This document shows, in pieces, positions 1 through 11,340 of a stretch of DNA of 64,000 bases. The first letter of the stretch is position 1; every line of letters starts with the position of its first letter. The notes beneath the pieces were generated by a model, which had not been told where the DNA came from, ran no database searches, and saw only the letters and a list, made by a program, of their open reading frames with translations. The position numbers were made by a program, and so were the translations under genes. This DNA is from Pristionchus mayeri (taxonomy: Eukaryota > Nematoda > Chromadorea > Rhabditida > Neodiplogasteridae): positions 42,239,215 through 42,303,214 of the forward strand of contig BTRK01000003.1 in the NCBI GenBank assembly GCA_036245805.1. Direction: 5' to 3'.

Positions 1-429
1 ATCCCGTCTTCGAGACTGGGCTCGCGGGAGAACACTGCTAGGCCAGTGTACCAATTCCCCTTCCTCCTACCAATTCCCCTTCCCCAATGGGCATTCCATC
101 TGTGAGGTACACGAGTAAATTGCGATCAAAACAATGTTCCTGAATCACGAGCCTGAATCAATCCCTGAATCAATTTATTGATTTTTTCGTAGGTTACTTT
201 ATTTGTGAGAGCGGCAAAGAAATGATTGAATGATAGCGATTTTATCGCATTTCACGAATATCTGAAGCACAAAAGAGGAGGGCGCCATTTATTTGTGCGA
301 TCACATTCTATACTATTACAGCTTGAGAGGATGAAACATAAAGCAATACAAATATTACAAGAACATTTTAGATAAATCCCTGCACTGTGAATGTCGGCAG
401 CGACGAGCCCACTGTAGCATCCATAAACT

Positions 430-668
430 TTAAGATCGGAAAAAATAAAATACAATTAAAGGTGGGTGGCACATTCCCGCCACTGAATGCACTTCAAAGG
501 CCCCGAATCAGCTATCGGCCATCGTCTCACGGTTCGAAAACAAATAAATAAGTCCTGCTACACACTTATCCCTTCTTCGTTCCATTCTCCTCCTCCCGCT
601 TCTCCGTGCATCAGTTCTTTGATGGATCGATAAAATGCAGAGGAGCTCTCGCAGGGAATATATGAGAG
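430..668 (-). repeat. Dispersed module B copy (left arm)
   Basis: Module B, read on the minus strand, has TATTCCCTGCGAGAGCTCCT, ATCGATC, a purine-rich stretch, then GGCGGGAATGTGCC followed by TTTATTTT. Longer copies continue into TTGTGGAATCGTCTCGTCTC and GAGTGGA-GAGGA-GAAAGAAGAGAG. Confidence 0.65.
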
Positions 669-1803
669 GATTACGGTCTCGGCCGGCCAAACTACCGTAT
701 TGGTAGATAATTTACCATGTTCAAAGCTTAAGTTCATTGGAATAAATTGATATTTTTAACTCACCCACCGCTGCTCCCGTCGAAGAACTTCTTATACCTG
801 TTGTACACTCAGAGTAGATCATTGTAAGTGACGAGTCCTTCGTTTAACTAACGATGAAAAGACGAGAGAGAAGTAGAAGGAATCTGAGAGGGAGGAGTAT
901 TCGCGATGACGGAAAGGACAAAAATCTTGAAAATTTAAACTTTTTCTAGCTTTCCCGTGTCCAGGCATGCCATACCATTTACGAGTTACGTTCCGAACAT
1001 TTTCTCTTGAACAAAAAACTGAGAACGTGATAATACAAGTGATTTTTGTAGAGGAAACAATTGGAAAATACACACAGGTATCATTCAGGTTTCAAAGTTA
1101 GAAAATCACCCATGAGAGGCAGAATGACCAATAATTTTTTTTTCATTGACAACTGTAAACTGTTTATGAATTGTTGAAAGGGGGACTATGAAAAATGAAA
1201 TGAAGAAACCCGGCAATGGAATTAGATGGTTTTCGTTTTTTTTATTTGTTTTGCTATCGACGACCACGGAATTATTGAATAGAACAGATTCCACCCCTTT
1301 TATAAGAATATCTGAAGCTCGAACGGGAGGCAAAATAAACTTTTCGCATTCGAACATTTCAACAACTGCCTCCGCTCGTTTTTTCGCTTGATAAACAAGT
1401 TTTTTTACTCCATCACAAGACTATGTTTTTCCACCTTGAGTATCATCATATCCCTCTACTTCGTCCACCGTCATTCCATTTTCATTATTTCCTCTCTTTC
1501 CTTCTTACTCTTGCAAACCCGGCAGTGTTTGTTTGCCATAGCAAAGAAAATAAATTGCTAGAGCAAAGCGAAAACATTTTCCCGTCCCATTATTGTTCCA
1601 TGTACTCGTCAAAATTCGCATGATTTTCTACAAGCAATAACACCAGGGCAACTGCTGATAAAAATAACCTGTGCTATCGCCCTTTCGCACTTAAATATGT
1701 CCATGGTGAAAACAATTGTAGAAATTGTGATCAGGGGACTAAACAGTAGAACTTTTCAGCTTTTACTGTCTCTAGCATGTCTCTCTCATGCAGTATTACA
1801 GAA

Positions 1804-2052
1804 GTTTCAGAAGTAAACGGAAAATAAAATTTGCTTGGCACATTCCCGCCACTCCATGCATACTTATTTGTAACGACGCCGAACCGGCAATCCTCTCTGG
1901 CTATTCGTTTTGTGTAAAACTAAAAAAATATCTGCAATCCACTTCTGCCTTCCTCTTTTGTTTCTCCGTCTCCCACTCATCCTTTCGTCGTTTCTTCAAT
2001 TGATCGATAAAGCGCAGAATGTCGAGGAACTCGCAGGGAATATTTGAGAGGG
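1804..2052 (-). repeat. Dispersed module B copy (left arm)
   Basis: Contains the TATTCCCTGCGAG start, TTATCGATCAATTGAAGAAA, and the GGCGGGAATGTGCCAAGC block followed by TTTTATTTT (reading minus). Confidence 0.65.
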
Positions 2053-2638
2053 CTATTGTGCAGATCAATAGTTAAATTAACAATCGATTAACAGCTATTC
2101 AGAAGCAGTGACGTTCAGGGACAATAAAAATCATTGGATCATTGGAATATGAAAAGCATTGTGTATGTGAGAATCATACGACAACGCCCATGACGTTCCG
2201 CGAACGCTAACTAGTTCAGATATACTTTCAAACAATCACTCTCATTGAAAATATTAAAATTGTGTGGGAATTAGAAGCATTCCATTTTGCGATCAGCACA
2301 TACACCTTTTTACGAGCGATTTATAGTGAGTCTCTCGTTGCTGATCGACATAAAACAAATTTAAAAATTATTTTTGAGAACATAGACCACGAATCCCGGC
2401 AACAGCGACGATTGCACCGTAGCAACGCCCTTTCAATTGTTTGTGAGAGTTTACTACGAATCAAAATGAAAGCATGAAGCTCCACTGTTACAAGAACTTG
2501 ATTCGAATTCACTCAAATTCCGCGAATGTGATTTTGATAGGCTATTCCAATTAATAATCGATGTATTGGATTAAGGAGAGACCCGTTGCACTATTACAAA
2601 ACTACATTTTACAGGAAATCATGTTCATAAGCCACAGT

Positions 2639-3049
2639 AACAGACTCCCTCGGCGATTTCCCTCTCTTCTTTATCCTCATCGCCACTCATTTTATTGTGC
2701 CAAGAGAGGGAAGAACAAGAGACGAATCGATTTATAAGAGAGACAAGACGATTCCACAACAAGATCAACTACAATTGATTCACCGAGCGCACGATATCGG
2801 TATAATCATGCAGGTTTCACGATGTAATCTGATACGTTTTAGGGCGAAACATAAAATAAATTCCCCCGGCGCATTCCCGCCACTGAACGCACACTTAGTA
2901 CTAACAGCTTGGAATCGACAATTCGTCGATCGTTGAAGTTGAAAACGACAAAAAAAATGCTCCCATCCTTCCGCTTCAAATATTATGTTCGTCGTTCCTT
3001 CGTTGGATCGATGGTATATTGAATGCCGAGTAACCTGAGGTAGACTCGC
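2639..3049 (-). repeat. Dispersed module B copy, long form (left arm)
   Basis: Carries both halves of module B: GGCGGGAATGCGCC, then TTGTGGAATCGTCTTGTCTC, then the AAAATGAGTGGCGATGAGGA purine-rich tail ending GAGGGAGTC (reading minus). Confidence 0.65.
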
Positions 3050-3154
3050 CGAGTACCAATTTACCGCTTACTTGGTACCGAGTACCGAGTACCATGTGTG
3101 CAAATTTTGAAGGAATACGATTTTTCACTAGTGCCTATTTGCATTCACACAGAT

Positions 3155-3185
3155 ACTCTCTCTCTCTTTCTCTCTCTCTCTCTCT
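3155..3185. repeat. (CT)n microsatellite
   Basis: Run of CT dinucleotides with one TTT interruption, followed by an AT-rich TTAATTAATTAAT stretch. The mirror copy is at 12194-12224. Confidence 0.9.
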
Positions 3186-4038
3186 TAATTAATTAATATT
3201 TAATTACTAAACATGGTTGGGTAAAAGTAGTCTTGGAACGTAGCGTATACAACACTGATTGAGAATAAGATATTATTATTTTATTGAACATCCTGGCGAC
3301 TCCCAACGGTTCGTGACAGTGCCACTACATTCATAGCAATGATGAATCATCAAACTGAGGGCGTGATCTGAACCGGGCAGGTTCTCTTTGCGCGCCTTCA
3401 ATTTTACATCTGTCGCATCCTCTGGCATAATGAAATATCAGAATTGTTATGACAAGTATTTCCTTGTTCCCCGTAGTCAATTATGTTGAAATTTCTCACC
3501 CTACACTCCTCACTGTCTAAATATGTTGCTAAAGAAGAAGAGTAACCTAATACAACCAGAATATTGTACTCTGCTTTCCAAAAAAAGGTGGAATTTTGCC
3601 TTGTTGAACAGAGAGAAAATATCGAGGAAAGACTGGATACTGTAGGGACGAATTCAATATGTTGATTATTGAAAAAAAATTGGCGAATATTAGTCGGAGA
3701 AAACGGCAAGAAGCTATCGAGTAGTGCAGCAATAATTTAATTTTTGTAATTGATCCAATTTGTAACAATCATTGTTTGAGCCTATCACCACTACATTCAT
3801 TGCAAGACCGAATCATCAAACTGACGGGTGATCGGATCCCTGCAGACGCTCCTCGCACGCCTCGAATCTCGCGTCCGCCGCATCCGATTCGATTCTGGCA
3901 TAATGAAATACAAATATTTTGCATACTCACACATTCTATTTAACTGCTATCTTGGCATTGTGTCGTTTCACGTAATAAACATACCGATTCTATAACGAGC
4001 ATTAAGCTTCGAAAGTCATCTTTCAAATAAAAATAAGT

Positions 4039-4254
4039 TAGGACCGTTTTGAGTTTCAGAATTTCCAAGATGAAAGATGAGCTGAATCACAAAATTCTGT
4101 GGCTGGTAGAGATGAAATTAACAATAAACGAATCGTGCCATTATCATCGCTTCGCTGCTGGTTCCTTCTGCGTCTCCAGTTCCTCCTCATCCTTTCTCCT
4201 CTCTTCTCCCTCCATCATATGCAGTACCATCAGTCGCACTCGAAGAGGTCACTG
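4039..4254 (-). repeat. Dispersed module A copy (left arm)
   Basis: About 215 bp, read on the minus strand. It opens with GACCTCTTCGAGTG, has a purine-rich GAGAAG block, then CAGCAGCGAAG, GTTTATTGTTAATTTC and an end of the type GAAATTCTGAAACTCAAAA. The same order of blocks recurs at least eight times in the window. Confidence 0.7.
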
Positions 4255-4348
4255 AATAATAATTTCTTGGAAAATTGAGTTGTTTCAAACAATACCTATA
4301 AACTCCCAAGCATAGAATGACCATTATGTCACGTTGCACGAAAGTAAC

Positions 4349-4564
4349 AATATCTCGCTTTGCGTTTCAGGATTTCCCGAACATGCAAACGAGCTGTTAG
4401 CACACTAGTTGGCTCTGAAATTGTTGGCTCTGAAATTAACAATAAATAACATTCTCATCACTTCGCTGCTGGCTGCTCCCACGTCCTCCAGTTCCTCCTT
4501 CCTTTTCTCTTCTCTTCTCTCTACATCATCTGCAGGACACACTCGAAGAGGTCATTGAATAATG
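4349..4564 (-). repeat. Dispersed module A copy (left arm, second)
   Basis: Same block order as the 4039-4254 copy. It shares CTCTTCGAGTGTG, CAGCAGCGAAGTGATGAGAA, TTTATTGTTAATTTC and GAAATCCTGAAACGCAAAGC. It lies about 95 bp from the first copy in the same orientation. Confidence 0.7.
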
Positions 4565-4688
4565 ATAAAAAATTTTACTGAACAAGATTAATCAAGTAAT
4601 GGACGAGTATCCTAAAGATTAATCAGAACCTTTCATAAGAACCGTCCGTATTGCTCCCGGGAGACCCCTATGAGCTGCCCAAAAACCG

Positions 4689-5104
4689 TTGGTTCTCGAA
4701 CTCTCTTCTTTCTCTTCCTCTCCACTCATTAGATTATTCCACGAGAGGTAAGAACAACAGATTTATCGATTGAGAAGAGAGACGAGACGATTCCACAACT
4801 TAGTAGGAAAGATAAAAGATAAATGAAAGACCAAATCTATTCACTTTTCGCGCTATATCGGTATACTTACGCAGTGTAATTCATATGTGGCCAGATAGTA
4901 CGCATTCCAGGACGAAACAGAAGACAAAGTTGCAAGGCACATTCCCGCCTCAACATACATTCTTAGTTCCAACGGAATTGAATCGACAATAGTCTCTCGC
5001 CGTCCCCTCCCCCAAAACAAAAAAAAAACCTGCTCTCTGCTCGTCGTTTTTTGATCGATCCATAACTGGAAGAATGTCGAGGAGCTCTCGTAGGGATTAC
5101 CTGC
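4689..5104 (-). repeat. Dispersed module B copy, long form (left arm)
   Basis: Has TCCCTACGAGAGCTCCTCGA, ATGGATCGATC, GGCGGGAATGTGCC, TTGTGGAATCGTCTCGTCTC and AATGAGTGGAGAGGAAGAG in that order on the minus strand. Confidence 0.65.
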
Positions 5105-5458
5105 GAAGATTACAGTATCACAATAAACCAATAACCAATAAAGGATACATTAAGTTAATTTGTTAGACTTCAATGGATGTCTATTACAGTTCCTAGCATA
5201 ATTCGAATTTTCATCACATGCAAGTGAACAACAAAACCAACTGGTGCCACTTATAAAACAGGGACAACAATTATGTAAACCATCAATTGTAATGCATAAA
5301 GCTGCACACCAAAGTCGCATTATCCATGACGTTTGCTGCGCAATAAATGGAAAACATGAAACTCCAACCGTGCCAGATTGATTGGGATTTGCAAAACAAA
5401 CTCAATTATGGTAAATTGAAGGTTTCTAGCCAATTCCAATAAATTACCATTAAAATAC

Positions 5459-5584
5459 CTGACTCCCTCAACGTTTTCTCTCTCTTCTTTCCCCTCCTGT
5501 CCACTCATTTAATTTTGTCACAAGAGGTAAGAACACAAGAAGAAACGAGTGAGAAGAGAGACGAGACGATTCCACAATTGAGAA
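5459..5584 (-). repeat. Dispersed module B, second half only (left arm)
   Basis: Only the TTGTGGAATCGTCTCGTCTC to GAGGGAGTC half is present. It lies about 150 bp outside the BEL/Pao LTR. Confidence 0.6.
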
Positions 5585-5738
5585 GGAAAGATCAAATATC
5601 AAATCCAAATTTAATCACATTATAGCGAAATGTCACTTCGGTACTACAATTCATTCATAAAATAATCAAAATAAATAATCGTTCCAAAAAAAATATATAT
5701 ATTCATTTTACGATTCACTCTCCATAACGCAGTCATAC

Positions 5739-6352
5739 TGTAGCCAAGTTCGCCGCGGCCTCTCGGCGCCTTTTTTCTTCCCTTCTATTTATTTGAACTT
5801 TCCCGCGTTCCTCGAAGCCATTCCAATATGTTCCGCCTTCATGAGCGTCATAAAAACGGCCGCGACTCGCGATGATTTTTCTTTTTTGGGGAAAGCGAAT
5901 CTCGGCGAAGCTCACGTCGCTTTTACGTCGTTTTCTTTTTCTTCTTCAACCATTCACTAGGCTCACTTGCCTAATTCTCATCATCATTGCATTGCTTTAC
6001 TTGCGTGCGGTCACACCTTTCACTCGTTCCATCCACCTTTTCCCATTATCATCATTTCATCACTCAGGACGATTCCGCGAGTCGTTCGGGTATCATCAAC
6101 AGCACTCCTCCCATCCACTCACTGACGACCTCCACAAGGCGTCGGGTATCCAAGGATTCAAGACCTCATAAAGGTACTTCAATCTTTCTCAATCTTTTTC
6201 CAACCAATCAATAGTCACGTAAACAACCCCATTCCTTTCTTGTGATCTACCATTTACTTCGTGTTTCCCTTGTAAATTAAAGTAAATAAATATATTTTAT
6301 TATCACCCCTTTGCCTTTGCCTCACACCACAAAGACACGAAAATTGTCTACA
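5739..6352 (+). mobile_element. LTR of a BEL/Pao-type retrotransposon (left arm)
   Basis: The 614-bp LTR starts TGTAGCC and ends GTCTACA, a perfect 5-bp terminal inverted repeat TGTAG/CTACA with the usual TG...CA ends. An AATAAA signal lies at 6285-6290. A tRNA primer-binding site follows with no gap. The second LTR of the element is not present in this arm, because the palindrome hinge interrupts the element inside gag. Confidence 0.85.
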
Positions 6353-6364
6353 TGGTGCATCGGC
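6353..6364 (+). other. Primer-binding site, tRNA-Gly(GCC)
   Basis: TGGTGCATCGGC is the exact complement of the 3' end of animal tRNA-Gly(GCC) including CCA. It directly abuts the LTR end. Reverse transcription of the element would start here. Confidence 0.85.
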
Positions 6365-6518
6365 TTTTTTAAAACAATCCTAGCCATAATTATCAAGTCC
6401 CGCGTGGCCCAAAAGCATTCTACCACCAGTCACTCCATTTTCGCTCAGAAGCATTCCCAAACCAATCACAATTGATTTTGCAATCCCTTCCTCTGTCAGC
6501 ACCCGCCGCTCTCGCAAA

Positions 6519-7757
6519 ATGGGTGACGTTTTCGTGTCAGATTTCACTAATGACTACGACAAACTCTATTCCCTTCTCGATGAGCTCAAGCCACTTTTCG
6601 ACAAAATCAATCTCGAAACATCGAGACTGCCCCAGATGTCGAGTCTAAACGATATCCAGTCACTGAGCTCCCACATGGTCACTACCATTGGTGACGCCGA
6701 AGAAATCATCACCAGTTATGCAGGAATCGCCGAGTCGATCGAAGCGAGAATCGAAGAAATGGCCAAGAAGATCGAGGACAATGAGAAAGCTGGAAAGGAG
6801 AAGAACCATTACGACCAAGTAAAGAAGGCCGAGCATGGATCGAGCGGTCTTCCGATGGGCGCAGTCAGTTTGGCTTCTCTTCTCAAAAGTAAAGAGTCGA
6901 AATACGAAAATACCCTCACTAGATCGATACGACGCGTTCGCGCAGTGTCGATGCTAGGAAATTTCGTTGACCAGGGCGCATCTCTCAATCAGCCTTCCCC
7001 TCAGTCTTTCGCACCTACGCCCAATCAAAACGCATTCACCGAGCAATCATCCCCTCCCTCCCCTGTCACTCAGTCTCATCCCGCGCATGTCAGCCAGGGG
7101 GGAAATAGTAGTATCATCGACAGCCGTTCACTTACTGCTGTTCCCTTCCCGCCAGCAACCGGCACTCGGGAATCAACTCTCACTCATATTTCATCACCCA
7201 ATGCAATTATTTCGTCATCGACGGAATCACCTCCCCCACTCGATTCAGTGTCGCATAGGCCTAGCCTCTCACTTCCACCCATCAGACTCGAGACTTTCGA
7301 CGGCAGTGATATTACTCGATGGTCCGCCTTCAAGTATCAGATTGAGTCCCTCATTATCAACCAGCCACACTTGTCAGAAGTAGAAAAGATTTTCCACATT
7401 CGCTCTAATCTGAAAGGAGAAGCGCACTCTCTAATCGCATCACTTCCCGTTCAGCCTAGCTTCCTCACCAAAATGCTCACTAGACTAGAATCAGAATACG
7501 ATCGATACGACCTCACTCAAGCTCGTCTAATGCAATCACTTCGTTCCATTCGAGCCAAATCATCCCGAGTAGACGACCAACTGTCAGCTGTCCGTGCCAT
7601 GATCAACATAGCTCACTCCATTCATGGAGACTCGGGAATCAATGCTCTTTGTATGCAACAACAACTTGCCGAAAGCATCCACCCCAAGTTTAGGGGGTGG
7701 ATGCTTTCGGCAAGTTGTTGTTGCATACAAAGAGCATTGATTCCCGAGTCTCCATGA
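6519..7757 (+). pseudogene. Truncated gag of a BEL/Pao element (left arm)
   Basis: The frame starts at an ATG 154 bp after the primer-binding site. Residues ~1-120 are charged and helical (acidic N-terminus, EKAGKEKNH region), ~150-245 are Ser/Pro-rich, and ~250-391 match the DUF1759 Gag domain of BEL/Pao elements (LPPIRLETFDGSDITRW, LSEVEKIFHIRSNLKGEAHS, LESEYDRYD). Authentic gag stops at the hinge (base 7693). The last ~22 codons read antisense into the other arm. No zinc knuckle, protease or pol is present, so the copy cannot move on its own. The element would have formed virus-like particles in the cytoplasm. Confidence 0.85.
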
Positions 7758-8860
7758 ATGGAGTGAGCTATGTTGATCATGGCACGGACAGCTGACAGTT
7801 GGTCGTCTACTCGGGATGATTTGGCTCGAATGGAACGAAGTGATTGCATTAGACGAGCTTGAGTGAGGTCGTATCGATCGTATTCTGATTCTAGTCTAGT
7901 GAGCATTTTGGTGAGGAAGCTAGGCTGAACGGGAAGTGATGCGATTAGAGAGTGCGCTTCTCCTTTCAGATTAGAGCGAATGTGGAAAATCTTTTCTACT
8001 TCTGACAAGTGTGGCTGGTTGATAATGAGGGACTCAATCTGATACTTGAAGGCGGACCATCGAGTAATATCACTGCCGTCGAAAGTCTCGAGTCTGATGG
8101 GTGGAAGTGAGAGGCTAGGCCTATGCGACACTGAATCGAGTGGGGGAGGTGATTCCGTCGATGACGAAATAATTGCATTGGGTGATGAAATATGAGTGAG
8201 AGTTGATTCCCGAGTGCCGGTTGCTGGCGGGAAGGGAACAGCAGTAAGTGAACGGCTGTCGATGATACTACTATTTCCCCCCTGGCTGACATGCGCGGGA
8301 TGAGACTGAGTGACAGGGGAGGGAGGGGATGATTGCTCGGTGAATGCGTTTTGATTGGGCGTAGGTGCGAAAGACTGAGGGGAAGGCTGATTGAGAGATG
8401 CGCCCTGGTCAACGAAATTTCCTAGCATCGACACTGCGCGAACGCGTCGTATCGATCTAGTGAGGGTATTTTCGTATTTCGACTCTTTACTTTTGAGAAG
8501 AGAAGCCAAACTGACTGCGCCCATCGGAAGACCGCTCGATCCATGCTCGGCCTTCTTTACTTGGTCGTAATGGTTCTTCTCCTTTCCAGCTTTCTCATTG
8601 TCCTCGATCTTCTTGGCCATTTCTTCGATTCTCGCTTCGATCGACTCGGCGATTCCTGCATAACTGGTGATGATTTCTTCGGCGTCACCAATGGTAGTGA
8701 CCATGTGGGAGCTCAGTGACTGGATATCGTTTAGACTCGACATCTGGGGCAGTCTCGATGTTTCGAGATTGATTTTGTCGAAAAGTGGCTTGAGCTCATC
8801 GAGAAGGGAATAGAGTTTGTCGTAGTCATTAGTGAAATCTGACACGAAAACGTCACCCAT
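7622..8860 (-). pseudogene. Truncated gag of a BEL/Pao element (right arm)
   Basis: This is the mirror copy of the left-arm gag, with the same start and the same DUF1759 region. It is identical in translation up to the hinge, after which the reading differs (HPLNLGWML versus HPKFRGWML) because the 8-nt spacer is read in reverse. Authentic gag covers 8860 down to 7694. The two frames overlap head-to-head across the hinge. As on the left, pol and the 3' LTR are absent. Confidence 0.85.
7686..7693. other. Palindrome hinge, 8-nt spacer AAGTTTAG
   Basis: The left arm ends in CATCCACCCC and the right arm starts with GGGGTGGATG. Only AAGTTTAG lies between them. The spacer continues the gag reading frame of the left arm (His-Pro-Lys-Phe), so it belongs to one arm and is not symmetric. 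A spacer this short is typical of template switching or snap-back events, biological or during library preparation. Confidence 0.95.
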
Positions 8861-9014
8861 TTTGCGAGAGCGGCGGGTGCTGACAGAGGAAGGGATTGCA
8901 AAATCAATTGTGATTGGTTTGGGAATGCTTCTGAGCGAAAATGGAGTGACTGGTGGTAGAATGCTTTTGGGCCACGCGGGACTTGATAATTATGGCTAGG
9001 ATTGTTTTAAAAAA

Positions 9015-9026
9015 GCCGATGCACCA
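9015..9026 (-). other. Primer-binding site, tRNA-Gly(GCC), right arm
   Basis: Reverse complement of the left-arm site TGGTGCATCGGC, adjacent to the right-arm LTR. Confidence 0.85.
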
Positions 9027-9640
9027 TGTAGACAATTTTCGTGTCTTTGTGGTGTGAGGCAAAGGCAAAGGGGTGATAATAAAATATATTTATTTACTTT
9101 AATTTACAAGGGAAACACGAAGTAAATGGTAGATCACAAGAAAGGAATGGGGTTGTTTACGTGACTATTGATTGGTTGGAAAAAGATTGAGAAAGATTGA
9201 AGTACCTTTATGAGGTCTTGAATCCTTGGATACCCGACGCCTTGTGGAGGTCGTCAGTGAGTGGATGGGAGGAGTGCTGTTGATGATACCCGAACGACTC
9301 GCGGAATCGTCCTGAGTGATGAAATGATGATAATGGGAAAAGGTGGATGGAACGAGTGAAAGGTGTGACCGCACGCAAGTAAAGCAATGCAATGATGATG
9401 AGAATTAGGCAAGTGAGCCTAGTGAATGGTTGAAGAAGAAAAAGAAAACGACGTAAAAGCGACGTGAGCTTCGCCGAGATTCGCTTTCCCCAAAAAAGAA
9501 AAATCATCGCGAGTCGCGGCCGTTTTTATGACGCTCATGAAGGCGGAACATATTGGAATGGCTTCGAGGAACGCGGGAAAGTTCAAATAAATAGAAGGGA
9601 AGAAAAAAGGCGCCGAGAGGCCGCGGCGAACTTGGCTACA
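9027..9640 (-). mobile_element. LTR of a BEL/Pao-type retrotransposon (right arm)
   Basis: Mirror of 5739-6352 with the same TGTAG/CTACA ends. The two LTRs of the window are in opposite orientations because of the palindrome. They are not the 5' and 3' LTR of a single intact element, so their similarity cannot be used to date an insertion. Confidence 0.85.
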
Positions 9641-10274
9641 GTATGACTGCGTTATGGAGAGTGAATCGTAAAATGAATATATATTTTTTTTTTGGAACGA
9701 TTATTTATTTTGATTATTTTATGAATGAATTGTAGTAGCGAAGTGACATTTCGCTATAATGTGATTAAATTTGGATTTGATATTTGATCTTTCCTTCTCA
9801 ATTGTGGAATCGTCTCGTCTCTCTTCTCACTCGTTTCTTCTTGTGTTCTTACCTCTTGTGACAAAATTAAATGAGTGGACAGGAGGGGAAAGAAGAGAGA
9901 GAAAACGTTGAGGGAGTCAGGTATTTTAATGGTAATTTATTGGAATTGGCTAGAAACCTTCAATTTACCATAATTGAGTTTGTTTTGCAAATCCCAATCA
10001 ATCTGGCACGGTTGGAGTTTCATGTTTTCCATTTATTGCGCAGCAAACGTCATGGATAATGCGACTTTGGTGTGCAGCTTTATGCATTACAATTGATGGT
10101 TTACATAATTGTTGTCCCTGTTTTATAAGTGGCACCAGTTGGTTTTGTTGTTCACTTGCATGTGATGAAAATTCGAATTATGCTAGGAACTGTAATAGAC
10201 ATCCATTGAAGTCTAACAAATTAACTTAATGTATCCTTTATTGGTTATTGGTTTATTGTGATACTGTAATCTTC

Positions 10275-10690
10275 GCAAGTAATCCCTACGAGAGCTCCTC
10301 GACATTCTTCCAGTTATGGATCGATCAAAAAATGACGAGCAGAGAGCAGGTTTTTTTTTTGTTTTGGGGGAGGGGACGGCGAGAGACTATTGTCGATTCA
10401 ATTCCGTTGGAACTAAGAATGTATGTTGAGGCGGGAATGTGCCTTGCAACTTTGTCTTCTGTTTCGTCCTGGAATGCGTACTATCTGGCCACATATGAAT
10501 TACACTGCGTAAGTATACCGATATAGCGCGAAAAGTGAATAGATTTGGTCTTTCATTTATCTTTTATCTTTCCTACTAAGTTGTGGAATCGTCTCGTCTC
10601 TCTTCTCAATCGATAAATCTGTTGTTCTTACCTCTCGTGGAATAATCTAATGAGTGGAGAGGAAGAGAAAGAAGAGAGTTCGAGAACCAA
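10275..10690 (+). repeat. Dispersed module B copy, long form (right arm)
   Basis: Mirror of 4689-5104. It differs by at least two substitutions (near 10278 and 10331) from the left-arm copy. Confidence 0.65.
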
Positions 10691-10814
10691 CGGTTTTTGG
10701 GCAGCTCATAGGGGTCTCCCGGGAGCAATACGGACGGTTCTTATGAAAGGTTCTGATTAATCTTTAGGATACTCGTCCATTACTTGATTAATCTTGTTCA
10801 GTAAAATTTTTTAT

Positions 10815-11030
10815 CATTATTCAATGACCTCTTCGAGTGTGTCCTGCAGATGATGTAGAGAGAAGAGAAGAGAAAAGGAAGGAGGAACTGGAGGACGTGG
10901 GAGCAGCCAGCAGCGAAGTGATGAGAATGTTATTTATTGTTAATTTCAGAGCCAACAATTTCAGAGCCAACTAGTGTGCTAACAGCTCGTTTGCATGTTC
11001 GGGAAATCCTGAAACGCAAAGCGAGATATT
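10815..11030 (+). repeat. Dispersed module A copy (right arm)
   Basis: Mirror of 4349-4564, with GACCTCTTCGAGTGTG at the start and GAAATCCTGAAACGCAAAGC near the end. Confidence 0.7.
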
Positions 11031-11124
11031 GTTACTTTCGTGCAACGTGACATAATGGTCATTCTATGCTTGGGAGTTTATAGGTATTGTTTGAAACAAC
11101 TCAATTTTCCAAGAAATTATTATT

Positions 11125-11340
11125 CAGTGACCTCTTCGAGTGCGACTGATGGTACTGCATATGATGGAGGGAGAAGAGAGGAGAAAGGATGAGGAGGAAC
11201 TGGAGACGCAGAAGGAACCAGCAGCGAAGCGATGATAATGGCACGATTCGTTTATTGTTAATTTCATCTCTACCAGCCACAGAATTTTGTGATTCAGCTC
11301 ATCTTTCATCTTGGAAATTCTGAAACTCAAAACGGTCCTA
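11125..11340 (+). repeat. Dispersed module A copy (right arm, second)
   Basis: Mirror of 4039-4254. Confidence 0.7.

Larger units (their letters stand above)
1..5738. other. Non-coding repeat mosaic, outer left arm
   Basis: No convincing exon or protein family is seen. Open frames are short, lack family signatures and usually exist in both arms. The stretch is a patchwork of module B (430-668, 1804-2052, 2639-3049, 4689-5104, 5459-5584) and module A (4039-4254, 4349-4564), all minus relative to the consensus chosen here. A CT microsatellite lies at 3155-3185 and short GTACCGAGTACC repeats at about 3075-3095. Confidence 0.7.
1..7685 (+). repeat. Left arm of a 15.4-kb inverted repeat (giant palindrome)
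   Basis: Base x in this arm pairs with base 15379-x in the right arm. From about position 970 to the hinge the two arms are collinear with no net indel; outside that the offset changes. I noticed only scattered single-base differences (near 425, 700, 760, 800, 5070, 5106 and 5648). Three length differences lie distally: 14 extra bases near 965-980, one missing base near 500, and a terminal replacement near 45-70. The arm begins at base 1 of the window, so its true outer end is not visible. Confidence 0.97.

Noticed and set aside
6967..7383. 138-codon open frame (and its mirror at 7996-8412) overlapping gag
   Set aside because: It is a Ser/Pro/Leu-rich shadow frame of the gag linker and DUF1759 start, with no motif of its own.
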